Below are positions 56,918 through 64,000 of a DNA stretch of 64,000 nt, in pieces. This DNA is from Caballeronia catudaia. GTDB taxonomy: Bacteria > Pseudomonadota > Gammaproteobacteria > Burkholderiales > Burkholderiaceae. The notes beneath the pieces were generated by a model. The model searched no databases. It saw only the letters and a list, made by a program, of their open reading frames with translations, and was not told the DNA's origin. The DNA lies in assembly GCF_001544755.2 (NCBI RefSeq), contig NZ_FCOF02000007.1, positions 186,001-250,000 on the forward strand, written 5' to 3'. Within the stretch, counting starts at the first letter, position 1. Every line of letters begins with the position of its first letter. The position numbers and the translations under genes were made by a program.

Positions 56918-57396
56918 TATTCAGATCCTTTGTTCAACATTCGTTGAAAAGGTCACGTAGTTCAGGCTCGCGCTACATCGCAGACTTCGTTGCCCTCGCA
57001 CGTTTGCGGAAAACGTCTGAGAGGGAGTTGCCATTCGATACGTCGCCCCCGGGGACACGGCGCGATACAACGCGCGCGCCTTCCACGAAACCCTTTATGT
57101 CTGATTGTGTGCTGTTTTTGAGAGACTACTATAACCCAGAAGCCCCGGAAACAAATATCGCGGGAAGCGCCGTATCAGCCACAAAAGCTTGACAGGACGG
57201 GCCGGACGTGAATTTCTCACACGATTATTTAAAGCTTTGCGCACAATTTAATAAGACAAAATCTTATACCGCTTTCGCGAGAAATTCATGTTTTTCTGCC
57301 TTTGTGTTTCAGCGGTGAAACGTTTACGCGCGGATTTTCGCACCGTCCTTTCGACCAATTCCGAAGAACCGTTACCCGGCAACGGATTCGAGGCGG

Positions 57397-57412
57397 TGGC
57401 ACATATTTCGCT
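57397..57412 (+). promoter_or_regulatory. Sigma-54 promoter-like element
   Basis: TGGCAC-N5-TCGCT, one base short of the TGGCAC-N5-TTGCT consensus, with exact 10-nt spacing between the invariant GG and GC. It reads toward the small frame at 57573 and folA, next to a gene for a sigma-54 activator. A start near 57423 places an inverted repeat at the RNA 5' end. Confidence 0.6.
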
Positions 57413-57420
57413 ATTTTAAT

Positions 57421-57463
57421 CTTACCGGAAGGTAAGAAATTCCCTGCATCGAACGAGCGTTCG
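57421..57463 (+). repeat. Two short inverted repeats in the regulatory gap
   Basis: CTTACC-GGAA-GGTAAG (57421-57436) and CGAACG-AG-CGTTCG (57450-57463), both perfect. They could be regulator-binding sites or RNA hairpins at the 5' end of a sigma-54 transcript. No link to a protein is shown. Confidence 0.45.
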
Positions 57464-57572
57464 TATTCGACTCGACATTTGATTTTAGTAATTCGTTCTT
57501 ACCGGTCGGACAATTACTTTATTTCCGGATTTTTCATGTCCGGGAATAGTTACCTTGGATTATGTGGTCACG

Positions 57573-57767
57573 ATGGCTCTCGACAGTTCATTCACGCGCG
57601 ACGACGCTTCCGCCGCGCATCAAAAAGGCGATGACGCCGACGAAGCGGGCTGCGCGCCCGCCGCGCGTCCAACGGCCTCGGGGATCAGCGTCAGGTTGTG
57701 GGACGAAATAGCGCCCGCGCCTTCCGATGCGCAACCGCCGCTGGAAGACGAATCGCCCGAGGCGTGA
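57573..57767 (+). CDS. Possible small protein upstream of folA
   Basis: A 64-codon frame (MALDSSFTRDDASAA start, acidic, no hydrophobic segment, Pro-rich end). GC at third positions is lower than in established genes here but above what I would expect of noncoding DNA in the AT-rich gap. No strong ribosome site. It lies about 150 nt after the predicted sigma-54 start and 103 nt before folA. It may be noncoding leader. Confidence 0.35.
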   Translation: MALDSSFTRDDASAAHQKGDDADEAGCAPAARPTASGISVRLWDEIAPAPSDAQPPLEDESPEA

Positions 57768-57869
57768 ATCGCGCGCCGCGCCGGGGTGCCGGCCGGAACG
57801 GAAGTGTCGGTTAGAATCGGGGCCCGGCGGCGCGGCCCGCGCGCGCCAGTTTGCCCGACCTCATTTTCC

Positions 57870-58361
57870 ATGACGACGCTGACCCTGATCGTCGCCCGCG
57901 CGCGCAATGGCGTGATCGGACGCGACAACCAACTGCCCTGGCGCCTGCCCGAGGACCTTGCCTTCTTCAAGCGAACGACGATGGGCGCGCCCATCATCAT
58001 GGGCCGCAAGACGCATGAATCGATCGGCCGGCCGCTGCCCGGGCGGCGCAATATCGTCGTGTCCCGCGATGCCTCGCGGCGCTACGACGGTTGCGATGTC
58101 GTGACGAGCCTCGACGCCGCGCTCGCGCTGGCGCCCGCCGACGAAGCGTTTCTGATCGGCGGGGCGCAGTTGTACCGCGATGGCTTCGAACGCGCGAACA
58201 GGCTGATCGTCACCGAGATCGACGCCGACTTCGACGGCGACACGCGCTTTCCCGCGCCGGACCCGGCGCACTGGCGGGAGGTGTCGCGTGAGACACACCA
58301 CGCCGCGCCGCCGAACGCGTTCGATTTCGCGTTCGTCACTTACGAGCGCATCGGCAACTGA
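57870..58361 (+). CDS. folA: Dihydrofolate reductase
   Basis: Reduces dihydrofolate to tetrahydrofolate with [28 protein letters not shown] carries the active-site region (LPW, with an acidic residue two positions on), followed by [16 protein letters not shown] and IGGAQLY. The ATG at 57870 is family-like; the 28-codon extension above is not. Length 163. Works with thyA. Confidence 0.96.
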   Translation: MTTLTLIVARARNGVIGRDNQLPWRLPEDLAFFKRTTMGAPIIMGRKTHESIGRPLPGRRNIVVSRDASRRYDGCDVVTSLDAALALAPADEAFLIGGAQLYRDGFERANRLIVTEIDADFDGDTRFPAPDPAHWREVSRETHHAAPPNAFDFAFVTYERIGN

Positions 58362-58392
58362 AAAAAGAAAGGCCCAGGACACGTCCTGGGCC
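58361..58392. terminator. Terminator between folA and pmbA
   Basis: Stem GGCCCAGGAC/GTCCTGGGCC (58371-58380 with 58383-58392). The plus-strand A-run before it provides the T-run for pmbA on the minus strand; on the plus strand only CCTTCG follows, so it acts mainly for pmbA but may also stop folA. Confidence 0.8.
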
Positions 58393-58424
58393 TTCGCAAT
58401 TTCGTACGGCACGAAGGGCGCGGC

Positions 58425-59795
58425 TTACTGCCCCGCGACCGTCATCCGCTCGATCAGCACTGAGCCGATTTCTTTGGTGCCGCGCACGACCGTATCCGCG
58501 CCGATCGCCTCGATATGGCGGAACATTTCCTGCAACGTGCTCGCCACCGTGATTTCCTCCACCGCGTGCACGATCTTGCCGTTCTCGACCCAGAAACCCG
58601 ATGCGCCGCGCGAGTAATCGCCCGTCACGTAGTTGACGCCCTGGCCCATCAGTTCGGTCAGCAGCAGGCCCGTGTCGAGCTTCTTCAGCATCGCTTCGAA
58701 ATCGTCCTCGGGCTTCGTGTGCCGGCTCTTCATCGTGAGATTGTGCGAACCGCCGGCGTTGCCGGTCGTCTGCATGCCGAGTTTGCGCGCCGAATACATC
58801 GACAGGAAATAGCCCTGCACGATGCCGTCCTCGACCACGTTGCGCCGCTGCGTGCGCACGCCTTCCTCGTCGAACGGCGCGCTGCCCATGCCGCCCCTCA
58901 CGTGCGGATCCTCGACGATCTGGATATGCGGCGCGAACACCGGCTTGCCGAGACAGTCGACGAGAAACGAGGTCTTGCGATACAGCGCTCCGCCGCTCAC
59001 CGCCTGCACGAACGAGCCGAGAATGCCGGCCGCGAGCGGCGCCTCGAACAGCACGCGGCACTTGCGCGTGTCGAGGCTCCTCGCGCCAAGACGCGCGAGC
59101 GCGCGTTCGGCCGCGTAACGCCCCACCGCTTCCGGCGCGGCGAGACCGGCGGCGTCGCGTTTCGACGTATACCAGTCGTCGCGCTGCATGTCGCGGCCGG
59201 TCGCGGCGATCGGCGCGCACGAAATGTAATGCCGCGAGTACGGATAACCCGCCATGAAGCCGCGCGAGGTGGCCAGCACGAACTGCGAATGCTGCGCGGA
59301 GACGCTCGCGCCTTCCGAGTTGGTCACGCGCTTGTCGACGGCGAACGCGGCGGCTTCGGCGCGGCGCGCGATCTCCGCGGCTTCTTCCGCGTCGATGTCC
59401 CACGGGTGGTAGAGGTCGAGATCCTGCGGCGCCCTTTCCAGCAGTTCTTCATCGGCGAGACCCGCGGCGCTGTCCTCGGCCGTGAAGCGCGCGATGTTGT
59501 ACGCGGCCGCGACCGTGTCGCGCAGCGCGTCGCGCGTGAAATCCGCGGTGCTCGCATTGCCGCGCTTCTTGCCGATGAACACCATCACGCCGACCATCTT
59601 GTCGCGATTGTGCTCGATGGTTTCGACATCGCCGCGCCGCACGCTCACCGACAGGCCATCGCCTTCGGAGATTTCGGCGGCGGCATCGGTCGCGCCGAGT
59701 TCCTTCGCATAGCGCAGGATGTCGGAGGCGATCTCCTTCAGCTCGTCCTGCGTATGCGGGAAGTAGCGTTGCTTGACGTCCATGTCTGCTGCCAT
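58425..59795 (-). CDS. pmbA: Metalloprotease-family protein PmbA (TldE)
   Basis: TldD/PmbA-family subunit; with TldD it forms a zinc-dependent protease that matures microcin B17 and degrades CcdA in E. coli. As expected for the PmbA side, no HExxxH site is seen. GDVETIEHNRDKMVGVMVF, GYPYSRHYIS and QTTGNAGGSHNLTM are recognisable. The start at 59795 (MAADMDVKQRYF) gives 456 residues. tldD is not in this window. Confidence 0.93.
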   Translation of the reverse strand: MAADMDVKQRYFPHTQDELKEIASDILRYAKELGATDAAAEISEGDGLSVSVRRGDVETIEHNRDKMVGVMVFIGKKRGNASTADFTRDALRDTVAAAYNIARFTAEDSAAGLADEELLERAPQDLDLYHPWDIDAEEAAEIARRAEAAAFAVDKRVTNSEGASVSAQHSQFVLATSRGFMAGYPYSRHYISCAPIAATGRDMQRDDWYTSKRDAAGLAAPEAVGRYAAERALARLGARSLDTRKCRVLFEAPLAAGILGSFVQAVSGGALYRKTSFLVDCLGKPVFAPHIQIVEDPHVRGGMGSAPFDEEGVRTQRRNVVEDGIVQGYFLSMYSARKLGMQTTGNAGGSHNLTMKSRHTKPEDDFEAMLKKLDTGLLLTELMGQGVNYVTGDYSRGASGFWVENGKIVHAVEEITVASTLQEMFRHIEAIGADTVVRGTKEIGSVLIERMTVAGQ

Positions 59796-60008
59796 TTTGA
59801 GTTGCCTTTGGAAGTCGGGCGGCGTGCGCCCGCGCATGTCGTGGTTGCTTCGGAATTCCCGGCCGATGCGCCCGCGACCGGTCGCGAAACAGCGGGATTG
59901 GCTATCACGCGATCATAGCAAGGACCGCGTGCATTCACCCGCCAAGCTTCGTCGCACGATGTTGGCGGCAGGCTCAGGCACGGTGCGAGCGCAAGCTACA
60001 ATGTCGGG

Positions 60009-60617
60009 ATGAACCGTAAAACCCGCATCCAACCGATCGATTCCGGCCGCGACGACGCGCGCGAGCCCGACGAAAACGGCTACGACCGTCCGAGCAAATC
60101 CCAGCTCAAGCGCGACATGCACGCGCTGCAGGAGCTGGGCGAAGCGCTCATCGCATTGCCGAAAGACGCGCTGAAAAAGATGCCGATGCCCGAGCATCTC
60201 GACGACGCCGTGCGCGAGGCGCGCCGCATCACCGATCACGAAGGCAAGCGCCGTCAGGTGCAATACGTCGGCAAGCTGATGCGCTCGCTGGCCGAAAACG
60301 AAGTCGCGGCGCTGCGCACCGCGCTCGATACGCATCGCGGCGTGAACAAGAGCGAGACCGCGCGCCTTCACTGGATCGAACGCACGCGCGAGCAACTGCT
60401 CGCCAGCGACGACGCGCTCACCAAGTTCATCCGCAACCATCCGGGCGTCGATCCGCAGGAAGGCCGCACGCTGATCCGCAACGCGCGCAAGGAGCGCGAG
60501 CAGCAGAAGCCGCCGCGCTACTACCGCGAACTGTTCCAGTGGATCAAGAACGCCGCGGGCGCGGACGATGACGACATCGAAGACGACGAGGACGAGCGCG
60601 ATGACGACGGGCAATGA
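60009..60617 (+). CDS. yjgA: YjgA/DUF615 ribosome-associated protein
   Basis: A 202-residue protein of the DUF615 family, associated with late 50S assembly. [18 protein letters not shown] is the family signature, followed by helical segments and an acidic tail ending [16 protein letters not shown]. Divergent from pmbA and overlapping mog by 17 nt; the pmbA-yjgA divergent order is widely conserved. Confidence 0.93.
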   Translation: MNRKTRIQPIDSGRDDAREPDENGYDRPSKSQLKRDMHALQELGEALIALPKDALKKMPMPEHLDDAVREARRITDHEGKRRQVQYVGKLMRSLAENEVAALRTALDTHRGVNKSETARLHWIERTREQLLASDDALTKFIRNHPGVDPQEGRTLIRNARKEREQQKPPRYYRELFQWIKNAAGADDDDIEDDEDERDDDGQ

Positions 60618-61209
60618 GCTGTTGGTCGGATTGGTGTCGATCAGCGATCGCGCGTCATCCGGCGTGTATGAGGACAAGGGCTTGCCGTCGCTGCAAGACT
60701 GGCTCGGCGCAGCGCTCACGACGCCGTTTCGCGCCGAAACGCGCCTGATCCAGGACGACGCCGCGACCATTTCCGCGACGCTCGTCGAACTGGTCGATAC
60801 GGTCGGCTGCGATCTCGTGCTGACGACCGGTGGCACCGGCCCGTCACGCCGCGATGTGACGCCCGAAGCGACGCTCGCCATCGCCACGAAGCCGATGCCC
60901 GGCTTCGGCGAGCAGATGCGCCAGATCAGCCTGAATTTCGTGCCGACGGCGATTCTTTCGCGGCAGGTCGCGGTGATTCGCGAGACGGCGGATCACGCCG
61001 CGCTCATCATCAACCTGCCGGGGCAGCCGAAGTCGATCAAGGAGACGCTGGAAGGTTTGAAGGACGCGGACGGCAAGACGAAAGTGCCGGGCATCTTCGC
61101 GGCGGTGCCGTACTGCATCGACCTGATCGGCGGGCCGTATATCGAAACGCGGCCGGAAGTGGTCGCCGCGTTTCGTCCGAAAAGCGCGATCCGTCCGCCG
61201 AAAAGCTGA
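60601..61209 (+). CDS. mog: Molybdopterin adenylyltransferase Mog
   Basis: Adenylates molybdopterin before molybdate insertion by Moe[21 protein letters not shown] at the start and the MPT site [16 protein letters not shown] match Mog rather than MoaB. Length 202. The ATG at 60601 overlaps the yjgA 3' end in a different frame, so expression is coupled. Complements the moaA-mobA-moeA cluster at 26 kb. Confidence 0.94.
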   Translation: MTTGNELLVGLVSISDRASSGVYEDKGLPSLQDWLGAALTTPFRAETRLIQDDAATISATLVELVDTVGCDLVLTTGGTGPSRRDVTPEATLAIATKPMPGFGEQMRQISLNFVPTAILSRQVAVIRETADHAALIINLPGQPKSIKETLEGLKDADGKTKVPGIFAAVPYCIDLIGGPYIETRPEVVAAFRPKSAIRPPKS

Positions 61210-61824
61210 TCAGACAGCGGGCGCCGACGGAATCAGGAAGTGCTCGCGGTAGTACTTGAGCTCGTCGATGGACTCGTGGATATCCGCGAGCGCCGTGTGC
61301 ATCGCGCGCTTCTGGAACCCCTTGTAGATCGCCGGCTGCCAGCGGCGGCACAGCTCCTTCAGCGTGCTGACGTCGAGATTGCGGTAATGGAAGAACGTCT
61401 CGAGTTCCGGCATCCAGCGCGCCATGAAGCGGCGGTCCTGGCAGATGGAGTTGCCGCACATCGGCGACTTGCCGGGCGGCACGTATTGCCCGAGAAAATC
61501 GCGAATCTGGCGCGTGGCCTCGGCTTCGTCCACTGTCGATGCCTTCACGCGCTCCGTCAGCCCCGAGCGGCCGTGCGTGTTTCGGTTCCACTCGTCCATG
61601 CGGGCCAGCGTCTCGTCCGTCTGATGAATCGCGAGCACCGGGCCTTCCACCATTTTGTCGAGCGTCGAATTCGTCACGACCACCGCGATCTCGATGATGC
61701 GGTCGTTGACAGGATCGAGACCGGTCATCTCCATGTCGAGCCACACGAGATTCATGTCGCTGCGCACCGGAACAGTTTCAGCGGATTCGTGCGCGGGTTC
61801 GGGCGCTGCGGAGATGTCGGTCAT
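61210..61824 (-). CDS. orn: Oligoribonuclease
   Basis: 3'-to-5' exonuclease that finishes RNA decay and degrades pGpG from cyclic di-GMP turnover. DEDD exonuclease motifs: D30 and E32 in [13 protein letters not shown], then [20 protein letters not shown], and the C-terminal D-x-H region with YYREHFL. Length 204 includes a 23-residue N-terminal extension. Convergent with mog (0-1 nt gap), divergent from the M48 protease. Confidence 0.95.
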   Translation of the reverse strand: MTDISAAPEPAHESAETVPVRSDMNLVWLDMEMTGLDPVNDRIIEIAVVVTNSTLDKMVEGPVLAIHQTDETLARMDEWNRNTHGRSGLTERVKASTVDEAEATRQIRDFLGQYVPPGKSPMCGNSICQDRRFMARWMPELETFFHYRNLDVSTLKELCRRWQPAIYKGFQKRAMHTALADIHESIDELKYYREHFLIPSAPAV

Positions 61825-61934
61825 GAGCGAAACCTGAGAAATAGGAAAAGCCGCTGTCGGCGCCTTGCAGGATCTGACGGCGGCGGCACGGCCAAGAACC
61901 TATAATTCTCGCATAGTCCCATCGGAATGCCCGG

Positions 61935-63203
61935 ATGACCAACCTTACTCTCGCCTTCTCGACGATCTTCGTCGTCGCCCTGGTCGCAATGGTCTCGACC
62001 AAGCTCTGGCTCGCGTCGCGTCAGATCCGCTACGTCGCCGCGCATCGCAACGGCGTGCCCGCGCAATTCTCCGGCACGATTCCGCTCGCCGCGCACCAGC
62101 GCGCCGCGGACTACACCGTCGAGCGCACGCGCCTCACGATGATCGAAGTCGTCACGAGCGCGGTCGTGCTCGTCGCGCTCACGCTGCTCGGCGGCGTCCA
62201 GGCGCTCGACATCGGCATCACGGACTGGCTCGGCCGCGGCTATCTGGGGCAGATCGCGCTGGTGGCGTCGGTCATCGCGATCACGAGCGTGATCGACTTG
62301 CCGTTCGACTACATCCGGCACTTCGTGATCGAGGAAAAGTTCGGCTTCAATCGCATGTCGAAAAAGCTCTTTTTCGTCGATCTCGTGAAGGGCGCCGTGC
62401 TCGCGACCGTGATCGGCGCGCCGCTTCTGCTGCTCACGCTCTGGCTGATGGACCGCGCCGGCACGTACTGGTGGCTCTGGACGTGGATGGTGTGGATCGC
62501 GTTCCAGTTGCTCGCGATGGTCATGTATCCGACCTTCATCGCCCCGCTCTTCAACAAGTTCGAGCCGCTCAAGGACGAAGCGCTCGTCGCGCGCATCACG
62601 AATCTGATGTCGCGCACCGGCTTCGCGGCCAAAGGCCTCTTCGTGATGGACGGCAGCCGCCGTTCGGCGCACGGCAACGCGTATTTCACCGGCTTCGGCG
62701 CGGCGAAGCGCATCGTCTTCTTCGATACCTTGCTCGCGCGCCTTTCCGGCAGCGAAATCGAAGCGGTGCTCGCGCACGAGCTCGGCCACTTCAAGCGCCG
62801 TCACGTGCTGAAGCTGATGATCGTCATGTTCGGCATCAGCCTCGCGATGCTCGCGCTGCTCGGCTGGCTCGTGCAGACGACGTGGTTCTACGAAGGGCTC
62901 GGCGTGCGGCCATCGCTCGTCGGCAGCAATAACGGGCTCGCGCTCGTGCTCTTCATGCTCGTGCTGCCCGTTTTCATGTTTTTCATCACGCCGCTCGGCA
63001 GCCTGACCTCGCGCAAGAACGAGTTCGAAGCCGACGCCTTCGCCGCCAGCCAGACCGATCCAAAGGATCTCGTGAACGCACTTGTGAAGCTCTACGAGGA
63101 CAACGCATCGACGCTCACGCCCGATCCGATCTACACCGCGTTCTATTACTCGCATCCGCCCGCCTCGCAGCGCATCGATCGCCTGATGCAGCACGCCGCA
63201 TGA
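61935..63203 (+). CDS. M48 family zinc metalloprotease (Ste24-like)
   Basis: A 422-residue integral membrane protease. Several membrane segments (about 5-25, 72-90, 105-125, 152-172, 180-200, 293-315, 335-352). Zinc site HELGH at 281-285 and likely third ligand E363 in NEFEADAF. Length and order match the bacterial CAAX-prenyl-protease-like group, here presumably a membrane quality-control protease rather than a prenyl protease. The stop overlaps rsgA by 4 nt. Confidence 0.93.
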   Translation: MTNLTLAFSTIFVVALVAMVSTKLWLASRQIRYVAAHRNGVPAQFSGTIPLAAHQRAADYTVERTRLTMIEVVTSAVVLVALTLLGGVQALDIGITDWLGRGYLGQIALVASVIAITSVIDLPFDYIRHFVIEEKFGFNRMSKKLFFVDLVKGAVLATVIGAPLLLLTLWLMDRAGTYWWLWTWMVWIAFQLLAMVMYPTFIAPLFNKFEPLKDEALVARITNLMSRTGFAAKGLFVMDGSRRSAHGNAYFTGFGAAKRIVFFDTLLARLSGSEIEAVLAHELGHFKRRHVLKLMIVMFGISLAMLALLGWLVQTTWFYEGLGVRPSLVGSNNGLALVLFMLVLPVFMFFITPLGSLTSRKNEFEADAFAASQTDPKDLVNALVKLYEDNASTLTPDPIYTAFYYSHPPASQRIDRLMQHAA

Positions 63204-64000
63204 CGCGCGGCTTGAAGCGGTCGGACGCACAGGCGCGTCTCGAAGGCACCGTGATCGCGGCGCATGGGCGGCACTATCTCGTCACGCCGGAAGACGGCGC
63301 CGCGATGCTGCAGTGCTTTCCGCGCGGCAAGAGGAGCGAGGTGGCTGTCGGCGATCGCGTGATCTACGAGCAGTCGTCGGCGGATCAGGGCGTGATCGTC
63401 GAAATCGGCGAGCGGCGCAATCTGCTCTATCGCTCGGATCAGTTCAAGTCGAAGCTCTTCGCCGCGAATCTCGATCAACTGCTGATCGTGCTCGCGACCG
63501 AACCGCATTTCAGCGAGGACCTGCTCGGACGCGCGCTGATCGCGGCCGAAGCGCACGGGCTCGAATCGCTGATCGTGCTCAACAAGATCGACGTCGGAAC
63601 CGCGCTGCCGCTCGCGCGCGAACGTCTCGCGCCCTATCGCGAGCTCGGCTACACGGTGATCGAGTTGTCGGCGAAGATGGCGCCCGGCGATGTCCACCCG
63701 CAACTCGACGCGCGCCTCAAGAATCGATCGACGATCCTGCTCGGCCAGTCGGGCATGGGCAAATCGACCCTCGTTAATCTGCTCGTCCCCGACGCGGACG
63801 CCGCGACGCGCGAGATCTCATCGGCGCTCAACAGCGGCCGCCACACGACCACGTTCACGCGTCTTTACGAGTTGCCGGGCGGTGGCGCGCTCATCGATTC
63901 GCCGGGTTTTCAGGAATTTGGCCTGCATCATCTGTCCGAAGGTCAGCTCGAACGCGCCTTCGCGGACTTCCGGCCGTATCTCGGCCATTGCCGCTTCTAC
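63200..64000 (+). CDS. rsgA: Ribosome small-subunit GTPase RsgA, 3' end cut by window edge
   Basis: Circularly permuted GTPase that assists late 30S maturation. OB domain about 14-80, then G4 LNKID, G5 ELSAK, G1 GQSGMGKST and G3 DSPGF in the permuted order. 267 codons are visible; the C-terminal zinc-binding Cys-rich domain begins (GHCRFY) at the edge. Start overlaps the M48 gene by ATGA. Confidence 0.95.
   Translation, partial: MTRGLKRSDAQARLEGTVIAAHGRHYLVTPEDGAAMLQCFPRGKRSEVAVGDRVIYEQSSADQGVIVEIGERRNLLYRSDQFKSKLFAANLDQLLIVLATEPHFSEDLLGRALIAAEAHGLESLIVLNKIDVGTALPLARERLAPYRELGYTVIELSAKMAPGDVHPQLDARLKNRSTILLGQSGMGKSTLVNLLVPDADAATREISSALNSGRHTTTFTRLYELPGGGALIDSPGFQEFGLHHLSEGQLERAFADFRPYLGHCRFY

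Larger units (their letters stand above)
56918..57572. other. AT-rich intergenic regulatory region
   Basis: About 655 nt, far more AT-rich than the genes around it, especially 57180-57550. No convincing protein gene: frames here have irregular codon use. It contains a near-consensus sigma-54 promoter, two short inverted repeats, and repeated CTTACCGG words (57421-57428 and 57498-57505). It separates the sigma-54 activator from folA and is a likely site for that activator. Confidence 0.5.

Noticed and set aside
57302..57634. A 110-codon frame in the AT-rich gap upstream of folA
   Set aside because: Composition changes abruptly inside the frame, no ribosome site, and it overlaps the sigma-54 promoter and inverted repeats.

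Overview
The window is a GC-rich (about 65% G+C by eye) stretch of a betaproteobacterial main chromosome, most like Burkholderiaceae (Paraburkholderia, Caballeronia or Burkholderia). The evidence is the gene order plsX-fabH-fabD-fabG-acpP-fabF, then rpoE-rseA-rseB-mucD-glutaredoxin-lepA-lepB-rnc-era, an RNase III with a long C-terminal tail, a VpsR-like sigma-54 activator beside thyA/folA, and the very high GC at third codon positions. Coding density is high. I see no integrase, transposase, phage gene, plasmid gene, CRISPR array or rRNA operon, so this is core chromosome rather than an island.

Layout. From 1 to 16.7 kb nearly everything is on the minus strand: yceD-rpmF-plsX-fabH-fabD-fabG-acpP-fabF (fatty acid and phospholipid synthesis), a YgfX-like protein, the extracytoplasmic stress module (sigma E, RseA, RseB, MucD), a glutaredoxin-like protein, then lepA-lepB-rnc-era (translation, secretion, RNA processing). 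era runs off the left edge. From 17 to 21.3 kb a plus-strand YceF-type pyrophosphatase and a tetrapyrrole-methylase-fold methyltransferase converge on a minus-strand block of S49 peptidase, Rieske protein, Gph-like phosphatase and RluC. rne (RNase E) follows on the plus strand behind an apparent leader of almost 900 nt. From 25.8 to 29.8 kb come moaA, mobA and moeA (molybdenum cofactor), a small membrane protein and a GNAT acetyltransferase whose 3' end looks frameshifted.

From 29.8 to 40.3 kb there are two 2-hydroxyacid modules: a coupled minus-strand set (LUD protein, NhaD-like antiporter, D-2-hydroxyacid dehydrogenase, rmuC) and a lutABC lactate-oxidation operon with a divergent GntR regulator and a perfect palindromic operator. 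Between them lie pncB, fdxA and two identical tRNA-Asn genes under a consensus promoter. From 40.4 to 53.5 kb is a mosaic of small units: a 24-residue membrane peptide, CreA, an AraC regulator, AzlCD, an unrecognised 254-residue protein, a UvrD/Rep helicase, two Lys/Ala-rich exported proteins, an S4 protein, a MATE transporter, a candidate small RNA, a phospholipase-D lipoprotein, fumC, a thioesterase and a tiny lipoprotein. From 53.6 to 64 kb are an ArsR-type regulator, thyA, the sigma-54 activator, an AT-rich regulatory gap with a sigma-54-like promoter, folA, pmbA, yjgA, mog, orn, an M48 protease and rsgA, which is cut by the right edge.

The most notable signals outside annotated genes are the candidate small RNA at about 49394-49458, whose first hairpin loop carries an anti-Shine-Dalgarno sequence; the AT-rich sigma-54-type regulatory region at 56918-57572; the long rne leader; the lut operator; and the broken GNAT gene.
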